Position numbers and translations under genes: made by a program
Origin: an uncultured Planctomycetaceae bacterium
GTDB lineage: Bacteria; Planctomycetota; Planctomycetia; Planctomycetales; Planctomycetaceae
Assembly: GCA_903921605.1 (NCBI GenBank)
Contig: CAIXQV010000375.1
Coordinates: forward strand, 1 to 7,254
Direction: 5' to 3'
DNA: 7,254 nucleotides
Shown here: positions 1-5,705 of the stretch, piece by piece
How the letters are laid out: the number at the start of each line of letters is the position of its first letter
Position numbering within the stretch: the stretch's first letter is position 1
Notes under the pieces: model-generated
The model's database searches: none
Seen by the model: only the letters and a program-made list of their open reading frames with translations
What the model was told of the DNA's origin: nothing

Positions 1-1
1 C

Positions 2-361
2 CAGAAGACCTTTGATGCGATTGTGGAAACTCTGGTTGAAGACCGCCGAATAGAACTCAGAAATTTCGGGGTCTTTGAGGTCAAGATGCGGGCAGCTCGA
101 AAGGCCAGAAACCCTCGAACGGGTGGTCAGGTTGAAGTCCCTGCAAAATTTGTGGTGACCTTCAAGCCGGGTAAGGAGATGGAAGCGAAAGTCCGCGAGC
201 TGGAAGAGCGCGAGGCGGCTCGAAGTCGAGCTGCAGCGGAAGCAGCCAGCAAAGCCAGCGGATTACCGCCGCTCACTCCCATCACGCGATATGAGTCGGA
301 TGGAAATTTGAATCGAGGATCCGGAGCGATGAACTCTGGCTACTCTGAAGGTTCAAAGTAG
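2..361 (+). CDS. HU/IHF-family DNA-binding protein, 5' end cut off by the window
   Basis: This is the C-terminal part of a histone-like HU/IHF-family protein, a small dimeric protein that bends and compacts DNA in the nucleoid. The reading frame is open from base 2, so the true start lies upstream; an in-frame GTG at 23 is not a credible start because the preceding codons (QKTFDAI) continue the family alignment. Visible family features are the segment IELRNFGVFEV, then the DNA-contacting beta-arm with RKARNPRTG, and the closing segment VVTFKPGKEM. After that comes an extra tail of about 55 residues, first charged and alanine-rich (EEREAARSRAAAEAASKA), then polar and Gly/Ser-rich. Plain HU proteins end soon after the KPGKE-like segment, so the tail is an extension; tails of this kind occur in planctomycete homologues as I remember them. 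Family assignment is firm; the subfamily (HU or IHF-like) is not decided. Confidence 0.93.
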   Translation, partial: QKTFDAIVETLVEDRRIELRNFGVFEVKMRAARKARNPRTGGQVEVPAKFVVTFKPGKEMEAKVRELEEREAARSRAAAEAASKASGLPPLTPITRYESDGNLNRGSGAMNSGYSEGSK

Positions 362-434
362 GCACTTGCTCCATCGACGCGACTGATTGGCCGACTGGGA
401 TTCGCATTGGATCATGTTTTCAAAGTGAAGAGTC

Positions 435-448
435 TCGACACTTGTCGA
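435..448. promoter_or_regulatory. Short perfect inverted repeat, possible operator
   Basis: Six-base arms TCGACA and TGTCGA are separated by CT, in the spacer about 100 bases before the small gene at 552. The symmetry and position would suit a dimeric regulator, but I know no regulator with this site, and a 6-bp inverted repeat can occur by chance. I see no convincing -35/-10 pair beside it. Confidence 0.2.
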
Positions 449-551
449 TGGCTCAGGCTGGTGAACAGGAAACTGATCTGTCTTCCGAATACTGTGGCAA
501 CCGCGGGCATTGATCCCGGCGGAAAAGCGGGTCCAGGGAAGGACGTTTGCG

Positions 552-776
552 ATGAAGATTCGAACACGACTGATGGTAGGGCTCTTACTGGCATGCACCA
601 CAATCAATGTGGGTTGCGCGTTGCCGATCTGGAGTCCAAATCCAGACGTCAGAGCTCGCCAATTGATTTATCAGTCTGAAAGCTTGCGTCATATCCCGGA
701 GATCTGGGAACGCATCTGGGGACTTGATTTGCCGGACCTGGCAACACCATACCGCGTCCACGGCGGCGTTATCTAG
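552..776 (+). CDS. Small conserved exported protein, possible lipoprotein (74 aa)
   Basis: The function is unknown. The protein starts with a signal-like N-terminus (MKIRTR, then the hydrophobic stretch LMVGLLLACTTINVGC), so it should be exported. Cys22 follows Val-Gly and could be a lipidated cysteine, but Asn at -3 is atypical, so the lipobox is weak. The mature part is only about 52 residues, rich in Trp, Pro and Arg, and ends in the segment ATPYRVHGGVI. I remember similar short proteins with the pattern WERIW..D.P...TPYR.HGG(V/I)I in planctomycetes, but could not search. The ATG at 552 is preferred over the in-frame ATG at 510 because a purine-rich ribosome binding site (GGGAAGGA, 536-543) lies eight bases before it and because the signal sequence then starts at residue 1. 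The gene lies 190 bases after the HU gene in the same direction. Confidence 0.75.
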   Translation: MKIRTRLMVGLLLACTTINVGCALPIWSPNPDVRARQLIYQSESLRHIPEIWERIWGLDLPDLATPYRVHGGVI

Positions 777-820
777 CGCTCGTCCGCTTGATCGCGGAAA
801 TTGCTCAGGCAGAAGTCACG

Positions 821-853
821 AGCAGTCGGCATCGCACAAGCGATCCGATTGCT
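821..853 (+). other. Strong stem-loop after the small exported-protein gene
   Basis: Bases 821-829 pair with 845-853 (nine pairs, one of them G-U). C830 is bulged, then 831-835 (ATCGC) pairs perfectly with 840-844 (GCGAT) around an ACAA tetraloop. It lies 44 bases after the stop codon at 776. It could act as a transcript end or a 3'-stability element for the upstream gene, but the following bases are only mildly T-rich, so it is not a canonical intrinsic terminator. It could also be a dispersed palindromic repeat. Confidence 0.4.
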
Positions 854-959
854 GCGTGAGTTTCGCCGTTTCTTCGCCACGGATGCCTCAGGGGAGAACG
901 AGAATCTTGCAGGCCGTTGGCTTAATCGTTTAACGGCGAGGCGCAGGCGTAGGCGCATT

Positions 960-1009
960 CGGGTACTGACCCTTGCGGCTTGGCTTTAAGCGAGACCGCT
1001 TAGTACTCG
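960..1009 (+). other. Possible folded RNA element upstream of the importer genes
   Basis: An outer helix pairs 960-967 (CGGGTACT) with 1002-1009 (AGTACTCG): eight pairs with one G-U. Directly against its 3' strand sits an inner hairpin, 988-992 (AAGCG) with 997-1001 (CGCTT), closed by the loop AGAC. The remaining 20 bases (968-987) would form an internal strand. The two helices could stack. It lies about 285 bases before the binding-protein start, so it could be part of a leader, an unrelated small RNA, or chance. I do not recognise it as a known riboswitch class. Confidence 0.3.
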
Positions 1010-1293
1010 CGCAAATGCACAGCTCCCTGGCCCATTGCATCACGACGCCCCGCATTACAAAAAGGGCTTTCCCGCCGTTTGCGGCAAATCACCTGACTGC
1101 TCACCGGCTGCCGCTGGAATTTGATCGGCTTTGTCGTAAAACAACAGTTGTTCGCTTCGACTCGACTCCCACGAGCATAACTGGGCGCGTCTCTGCCGAC
1201 TGCACGTGTTTGACAGATCCAGACCGCCTTGGCTTTCGTGGGTTTTGTTCGACCGCCAAAATCAGTTCCTGAATCAGAAAGTTCTGCTTACCT

Positions 1294-3270
1294 GTGTTCG
1301 CCTGGATTCTTCGACACTTCGGCCCCGGACTGGGTGCTATTGCCCTGGCGGCGGCGGTTTTGCTGCTCTCCGATCTTCCGAAAGCGGCAAAGACCGAAAA
1401 GACCTTCAAAGTCGCAATGCTGCAGATGGCGTCGCAGCCCGTCATGGACGAAGGCGCGAACGGAGTAATCTCCGGACTGGAGAAAGCCGGGTTCGCTGAG
1501 GGCGGCTCTCTGGTTCTGTCGCGATTCAATGCCGAAGGCGACATGGCAACAGCCAACTCGATGGCCAACGAACTTGTCAGCGGGCGATACGATTTGGTGA
1601 TTACGCTGTCCACCTCGTGCCTGCAGGCTGTGGGCAATGCCAATCGACGAGGAAGCGTAAGACACGTCTTCGGGCTGGTGTCTGATCCCACGGTTGCTGG
1701 CGTTGGCATCGAAAAAGAACCGCTGGCTCATCCGGCCCATATGGTGGGCATTGGCACTATGCCGCCGGCCGGCAAATCGTTTCAGATTGCCCGCGAAATT
1801 AATCCAAAGCTCAAACGAGTGGGCGTCGTCTGGAATCCGGCGGAAGTGAACTCAGAGATCGCCACCAAGGTTGCTCGTGAGACCTGCAAACAGCTGGGCA
1901 TTGAACTCATCGAAGCCAATGCCGAAAACGCGTCAGCCGTTAAGGAAGCAGTCGCTTCGGTTGTGGCTCGCGATGTCGATGCACTCTGGATCGGCGGCGA
2001 TGTGACCGTGCTCGCCGCCGTTGATGTCGTTCTGCAGGCAGCTCGCCAGGCAAAGATTCCAGTCTTCACCTGCATTCCGGGTAACGCGGCGAAAGGCGCG
2101 ATCTTCGACGTGGGAGCGAACTACGGCGAAGTCGGGCTGCTGGTCGGCTCAATGGCGTCCAAAGTGCTGAACGGCGAAGAGATCAAACAGATTCCGTGGG
2201 AGACCGCGATTCCTCCGAAGTTGTTTATCAACACGACCGCAACAAAAGACCTGAACGACACGTGGACGATTCCTCAATCGCTGCTCGATCAGGCCGATTC
2301 CATCATTGATGAAAGTGGCGAACGCAAACGAGAAGTGGCTGCACCGCCCCAGGCCTCGAATGCTTCGACGCCGATGCGTAATCTTTGCCTGTTGTCGTAC
2401 ATCAATTCCTCCGATGTCGAAGATGCAGAACGAGGCTTGAAGGAAGGACTTAAAGAAGCGGGGCTGCTGGAGAATACGCATTATCGCTGGAAGAGCCTGA
2501 ATGCTCAGGGCGATATGGCCGGGTTGAATGGACTTGTCGATTCCGCGTTGGCCGATCAGCCGGCTCTGGTGCTGACGATTTCGACTCAGGCTCTGCAGTC
2601 CGCAGTGCAGCGAAATCGCGACATCCCGATGGTCTTCACAATGGTCGCAAATCCGTTCTCTGCAGGTGTGGCCAAAAGCAATTCCGAGCATCAGCCGAAT
2701 CTCACCGGAGCTTACGGCGCGCCGGATGCCGAAGCCATGATGCCCATCATTCGCCAAGTGATGCCGAAAGCTCGTCGTCTCGGGACCTTGTATTCTCCGG
2801 CGGAAGTGAATTCCGTCTATAATCACGAGCTGCTCGTAGCGGCCGCGAAATCCGCAGGCTATGCAATGGAATCGAAGGGCGTGAGCACTCCGTCGGAAAT
2901 TCCGGACGCGGCGCAGTCAATGTGTGGCGGAGATATCGATGCCATATGCCTCACCAATTCCAATCTCGCCGGTTCTTCGTTTCCCGGCATCATGCAGGCG
3001 GCTCGCAAAGCAAAGCTGCCGGTGTTTGCATTTATGGGCAGCGCGTCGGCTCAGGGAGCGACCGTGGTTCTATGTCGAGACTACTTTGATATGGGCCGCG
3101 AATCAGGCCTGTTGGCCGGGCGAGTTCTCAAGGGGGAATCGGTCAGTCGTATGGATCTTAAGCCGATCACAACCAATCGCCTGATGCTGAACCTCGTCTC
3201 AGCGGAGGAATTCGGACTCAAAATGCCGTCGTCACTGATCGAAGCCGCTGATCTCGTGGTGCGAAAGTAG
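1294..3270 (+). CDS. ABC importer substrate-binding protein with two tandem binding domains (COG2984 / PF04392 type)
   Basis: This protein should bind the imported ligand outside the cytoplasmic membrane and hand it to the permease. Residues 1-30 form an N-terminal signal or anchor (hydrophobic at about 12-26, no lipobox). Domain 1 spans about 38-340 and domain 2 about 361-656, joined by a polar Pro/Ala/Ser linker (341-360). The domains align with each other: NAEGDMA (79-85) with NAQGDMA (403-409), TLSTSCLQAV (104-113) with TISTQALQSA (428-437), NPAEVNS (181-187) with SPAEVNS (501-507), QAARQAKIPVF (248-258) with QAARKAKLPVF (568-578), and the HVFGLVSDP and MVFTMVANP strands. Family members usually have one such domain in about 320-340 residues, so 658 is double length. 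Characterised relatives (TrpX) bind aromatic amino acids; the ligand here is unknown. The GTG start is chosen because a stop lies in frame at 1270 and the next Met (42) would remove the signal. No good ribosome binding site is visible. The gene is first in the cluster. Confidence 0.9.
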   Translation: MFAWILRHFGPGLGAIALAAAVLLLSDLPKAAKTEKTFKVAMLQMASQPVMDEGANGVISGLEKAGFAEGGSLVLSRFNAEGDMATANSMANELVSGRYDLVITLSTSCLQAVGNANRRGSVRHVFGLVSDPTVAGVGIEKEPLAHPAHMVGIGTMPPAGKSFQIAREINPKLKRVGVVWNPAEVNSEIATKVARETCKQLGIELIEANAENASAVKEAVASVVARDVDALWIGGDVTVLAAVDVVLQAARQAKIPVFTCIPGNAAKGAIFDVGANYGEVGLLVGSMASKVLNGEEIKQIPWETAIPPKLFINTTATKDLNDTWTIPQSLLDQADSIIDESGERKREVAAPPQASNASTPMRNLCLLSYINSSDVEDAERGLKEGLKEAGLLENTHYRWKSLNAQGDMAGLNGLVDSALADQPALVLTISTQALQSAVQRNRDIPMVFTMVANPFSAGVAKSNSEHQPNLTGAYGAPDAEAMMPIIRQVMPKARRLGTLYSPAEVNSVYNHELLVAAAKSAGYAMESKGVSTPSEIPDAAQSMCGGDIDAICLTNSNLAGSSFPGIMQAARKAKLPVFAFMGSASAQGATVVLCRDYFDMGRESGLLAGRVLKGESVSRMDLKPITTNRLMLNLVSAEEFGLKMPSSLIEAADLVVRK

Positions 3271-3282
3271 AGGCGTCTCACC

Positions 3283-4536
3283 ATGCAGATCAAAACTCAC
3301 AACGACAAAGACTTTCGAGAACTCCAGGTGTCCGGCCGACTGGATGCCGAGTGGGCCGACACACTGCAACACGCCATTGAAGATGCACTCCGCGAAGGTG
3401 CCCATTCGCTGCTGCTGGATCTGTCGCAGGTCGTGTATATGAGCTCAGCTGGTCTCGGCGTGCTCGTGCGTGCTCACAAGCAGTTTCAGAGCATTCGTGG
3501 ATCTTTCGGAGTTAAAGACGTGGCTGGCCCCGTTGCGGAGGTGATTCGTCTCACCGGGCTGTCGAAACTGCTGCTCTGGAATGCTCAGATCTTTAGCAGT
3601 TCCGTTGTTGCACCACCCGGCGCCGTGCAGTCTGTTAGTCGCATGGTGTACGCCAAACATGCGGACTTCACGGTCTATGACCTGGAGCCTAAGGCTAAGA
3701 TGGACTGGAGCGTCATCGGCAATCCGGCTCGCCTCGAAAGTGGCCAGTACGAAGCCGACGATGCCACACCGACAGAGATTACGGAGTCGACGATTGCGTT
3801 GGGGCTCGCCGCATTTACAGAAGAGTACACGGATCAGCAGACCTCGTTTGGCGAAATGCTGGCTCTGGCTGGAACGGCAGCGGTTCAGCCCGCAGGCAGC
3901 AGTCAGCGAGCCGACTACCAGTCGATTCAGGGCGAGTTTCGCCCGCAGCCTGAGATGCTTTATGGCATCAAGCTGGCCGGTTCTCCGTCGCACCTGCTGC
4001 GGTTCGATATCAATCAGCGAGATCGCTCGGCGTCGTTGACTGATCTTGTCGACGAAGCGATGGACGCCATGCAGTATGAAGCCGCCAGCGTCGTGTTTCT
4101 GGCTGAGACATCAGGGCTCGTCGGAGCAACCTTGCGACGATCACTGACCGAACGCGTCTCGGGCGATTCACGTTTTGATCATCCGGAGATTCGTGAGTGG
4201 CTGTCTTTTGCACCGGAACGAATTCATGCCAATGCTGTCGTGGCGATCGTAGGAGTCGCCCTGCGAGCCACCGCACAGGATCGGTACAAGAAGCTGATGC
4301 CGTTCGTGCGACCAATGCGTTCCAGTGATGATCTGCTCGGACATTTTCACGCGGCCGTGTTTCCGTTTCAGCCGTTCAAGAAGCGAAAACTCGATCTGAA
4401 CGAAAGCGTGGGCTCTTTGTTTTCTTCCGGACAGTTGCAGGCGGTGATGCATTTGCTGAACGATGATCGCCCCATCAGCGGGGCTGGCGATAGTGAGTTT
4501 GTCCGAGGAGCCTGCTGGATTGGTCCGTTGGTGTAA
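3283..4536 (+). CDS. STAS-domain protein with a large unassigned C-terminal region
   Basis: Residues 1-100 form a STAS domain like those of anti-sigma-factor antagonists: a beta strand (RELQVSGRLD), a helix, the strand HSLLLDLSQVVYM and the switch loop SSAGLGVLV (54-62), then helix and strand to about 97. Ser54/Ser55 occupy the loop phosphorylated in SpoIIAA-type proteins; Ala56 sits where SpoIIAA has its phosphoserine, as in many SSAGL-type members, so a regulated serine is plausible but unproven. Residues 101-417 match no domain I can name. They hold motif-like segments: a Phe-Gly-Glu segment (about 178-200), AETSGLVGATLRRS (274-287), HPEIREWLSFAPER (300-313), GHFHAAVFPFQPFKKR (353-368) and NDDRPISGAGDSEFVRGA (393-410). 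There is no signal peptide or membrane segment, so the protein should be cytoplasmic. The start is 12 bases after the binding-protein stop, with AGAGG (3269-3273) nine bases before ATG. Two TAA stops follow each other. No kinase or phosphatase partner is encoded nearby. Its place in a transporter cluster suggests transporter control or signalling. Confidence 0.8.
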   Translation: MQIKTHNDKDFRELQVSGRLDAEWADTLQHAIEDALREGAHSLLLDLSQVVYMSSAGLGVLVRAHKQFQSIRGSFGVKDVAGPVAEVIRLTGLSKLLLWNAQIFSSSVVAPPGAVQSVSRMVYAKHADFTVYDLEPKAKMDWSVIGNPARLESGQYEADDATPTEITESTIALGLAAFTEEYTDQQTSFGEMLALAGTAAVQPAGSSQRADYQSIQGEFRPQPEMLYGIKLAGSPSHLLRFDINQRDRSASLTDLVDEAMDAMQYEAASVVFLAETSGLVGATLRRSLTERVSGDSRFDHPEIREWLSFAPERIHANAVVAIVGVALRATAQDRYKKLMPFVRPMRSSDDLLGHFHAAVFPFQPFKKRKLDLNESVGSLFSSGQLQAVMHLLNDDRPISGAGDSEFVRGACWIGPLV

Positions 4537-4562
4537 TAACTTGTGCTGACTTTGAATTGTGA

Positions 4563-4590
4563 GTAGCGGGATTCGTGAGAATTCCGAGTT
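4563..4590. repeat. Direct repeat copy A (half of a palindromic element)
   Basis: These 28 bases, beginning GTAGCGGGATTCGTGAG, recur at 4644-4671 with one difference (G against A at the sixteenth base). Copy A lacks the complementary second arm that follows copy B, so it looks like a truncated palindromic element interrupted by the next repeat. Confidence 0.8.
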
Positions 4591-4591
4591 T

Positions 4592-4624
4592 GTAGGGTGT
4601 GACAAGCGGAGCGCAGGCTCACCA
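4592..4624. repeat. Second palindromic repeat type (hairpin)
   Basis: GGTG at 4596-4599 pairs with CACC at 4620-4623, G4601 with C4618 and C4603 with G4616, with two mismatches between. An inner GCG (4606-4608) pairs with CGC (4612-4614) around GAG. The pattern resembles extragenic palindromic elements of the type GGTGGGnCAAGCGnAGCGCAG..CCCACC that I remember from many bacterial genomes. The mismatches suggest a decayed copy. Confidence 0.55.
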
Positions 4625-4643
4625 TTTTGCAGCTGAATAACTC

Positions 4644-4688
4644 GTAGCGGGATTCGTAAGAATTCCGAGTTCTCACGAACCCGGCTAC
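4644..4688. repeat. Palindromic repeat, complete copy B with inverted arm
   Basis: The arm 4644-4660 (GTAGCGGGATTCGTAAG) pairs with 4672-4688 (CTCACGAACCCGGCTAC) at 14 of 17 positions, and the 11 bases between continue the pairing (AATT against AGTT) around CCG. The first 28 bases are the direct repeat also seen at 4563-4590. This has the size and form of a REP-like extragenic palindromic element. There is no T-run after it, so it is not a typical intrinsic terminator. Confidence 0.75.
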
Positions 4689-4748
4689 AAGGGAAGACAT
4701 AAAAAATGAGAGTGAAATGGAACTAAGAAACACGATACCAGTGAAAGT

Positions 4749-4774
4749 AGCGGAGTCTGCAAGATGACTCTGCT
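4749..4774 (+). promoter_or_regulatory. Hairpin enclosing the permease ribosome binding site and start codon
   Basis: AGCGGAGTC (4749-4757) pairs with GACTCTGCT (4766-4774): nine consecutive pairs, one of them G-U, around an eight-base loop TGCAAGAT. The 5' arm contains the ribosome binding site core GGAG (4752-4755). The ATG (4764-4766) sits at the loop edge and its G closes the stem. Folded, this RNA would hide the initiation site of the permease and would need opening by a ribosome, protein or ligand. It may also be a decayed palindromic repeat with arms GTAGCGGAGTCT that has been used as a start region. Confidence 0.5.
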
Positions 4775-5699
4775 GATCGGTTCACTCACCATGGGCATGA
4801 TCCTCGCGCTGCTGGCGTTTGGGGTGCTCATTAGCTTTCGCATTCTGGCCTTTCGTGATCTCACGGTAGATGGTTCGATCGCTCTGGGCGGTTCCGTCGC
4901 GGCCGCATTGATCGTCAGCGGCGTTTCTCCTCTGGCGGCGACAGCCATCGCAGCCGTCTGCGGAGGAATTGCTGGAGCCATCACCGGGGTCCTGGCAACT
5001 CGCTTTCGTATCAATGGTCTGCTGGCCGGTATTCTGGTGATGACGGCTTTGTACTCGGTCAACCTGCGAGTTATGGGCCGCAGCAATATCCCGTTGATGA
5101 ATCAAAAGACCGTCCTGAGTCCTATTCAGGCAATGGCCGGTATCGACGATCGAATAAATCTTGGTTTGTGGACCGCACAAACTCAGGATTTCTACACGCT
5201 GATCACGATTGTGCTGGCGACGATCGCCGTAGCCGTCACGTTGACTCTGTACTTTAGAACTCAACTGGGTCTGGCCATGCGAGCCGCCGGTGACAACATC
5301 GACATGATCCGTGCTTTGGGCGTTGACGTCGGCTGGATGACAACGCTCGGGCTGGCTCTGGCAAATTCTCTGGTAGCCTTGGCCGGAGCGTTGCTCGTTC
5401 AGTATCAGGGCTTTGCTGACGTGCAGATGGGCATTGGTATGGTCGTGTGGGGTTTTGCGAGCGTCATCATTGGCGAATCGCTTGTGCGAGGTCGCAGCGT
5501 GGGTCTGTTGATCGGTGGAGCGATCATGGGATCAGTGCTGTTTCGCCTGCTGGTCGCGATCGCCCTTCGCTGGGGCTTGAATCCCAATGATCTCAAGCTG
5601 GTCACCGCATTATTCGTTCTGGGCGCGTTGGTACTTCCCGATGTTCTGGCCCGCTTAAAATCACGTAATGTGCAATCTCGTAAAGCGGCTTCAAGGTAA
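4764..5699 (+). CDS. ABC importer permease, branched-chain/TrpY-like family (COG4120)
   Basis: This is the integral membrane subunit that forms the transport path, of the type-I BPD_transp_2 fold. About eight or nine hydrophobic segments are visible, near residues 5-29, 40-52, 56-78, 84-100, 145-164, 190-212, 222-237, 245-265 and 278-292. The segment ISFRILAFRDLTVDGSIALG (23-42) is characteristic of this COG4120 group. The cytoplasmic loop that contacts the ATPase is probably RAAGDNIDMIRALGVDVGW (173-191), the counterpart of the EAA motif. The length of 311 residues is usual. The ATG at 4764 has GGAG eight bases upstream and gives an N-terminus of the expected length before the first membrane segment; Met10 and Met12 would shorten that segment. 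The gene is separated from the STAS gene by the repeat-filled spacer and lies six bases before the ATPase gene. Its initiation site is within a predicted hairpin. The substrate cannot be read from the sequence. Confidence 0.92.
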   Translation: MTLLIGSLTMGMILALLAFGVLISFRILAFRDLTVDGSIALGGSVAAALIVSGVSPLAATAIAAVCGGIAGAITGVLATRFRINGLLAGILVMTALYSVNLRVMGRSNIPLMNQKTVLSPIQAMAGIDDRINLGLWTAQTQDFYTLITIVLATIAVAVTLTLYFRTQLGLAMRAAGDNIDMIRALGVDVGWMTTLGLALANSLVALAGALLVQYQGFADVQMGIGMVVWGFASVIIGESLVRGRSVGLLIGGAIMGSVLFRLLVAIALRWGLNPNDLKLVTALFVLGALVLPDVLARLKSRNVQSRKAASR

Positions 5700-5705
5700 C
5701 CGGCG

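Larger units (their letters stand above)
777..1293. other. 517-base stretch without a credible gene, containing stem-loops
   Basis: Open frames here are short, lack ribosome binding sites, and give Arg- and Cys-rich translations without domain character. The stretch separates the small exported protein from the importer genes and should carry the importer promoter and leader. I found a TTGACA at 1209-1214 but no acceptable -10 at the right distance. Two notable structures lie at 821-853 and 960-1009; a weaker 6-bp stem pairs 913-918 with 932-937. Four GGCG units spaced five or six bases apart occupy 935-955. Confidence 0.6.
4537..4763. other. Repeat-filled spacer between the STAS gene and the permease gene
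   Basis: No gene fits here. The 227 bases contain two kinds of palindromic repeat plus a third hairpin that overlaps the permease start; each is listed separately. I see no convincing promoter, so the permease and ATPase could be transcribed from upstream, with these hairpins adjusting mRNA stability or partial read-through. Confidence 0.7.

Noticed and set aside
928..1009. An integron attC-like site suggested by GTTTAAC at 928-934
   Set aside because: No matching GTTRRRY partner is placed at the far end of the fold, and there is no cassette arrangement.
1209..1237. A promoter with TTGACA at 1209-1214 before the binding-protein gene
   Set aside because: At 16-18 bases downstream there is nothing resembling TATAAT, so it is not called although the -35 match is perfect.
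973..1272. A 99-residue + strand open frame in the gap before the importer
   Set aside because: There is no ribosome binding site, the composition is atypical for a protein, and it spans one of the hairpins.
777..1293. A T-box leader, as found before trpXYZ in some Gram-positive bacteria
   Set aside because: I could not find the conserved T-box sequence (AGGGTGGNACCGCG-like) or an antiterminator/terminator pair.
1101..1709. A 202-residue open frame on the minus strand
   Set aside because: It overlaps the start of the well-supported binding-protein gene and translates to a Ser/Arg/Pro-rich sequence with no domain features, as expected for an antisense frame in GC-rich coding DNA.
2149..2826. 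A 225-residue open frame on the minus strand
   Set aside because: It lies wholly inside the binding-protein gene; the translation is rich in His, Arg and Cys without family patterns.
4563..4671. A CRISPR array, because of the 28-base direct repeat
   Set aside because: There are only two copies, the unit is half of a palindrome, and the intervening sequence is itself a different hairpin repeat.
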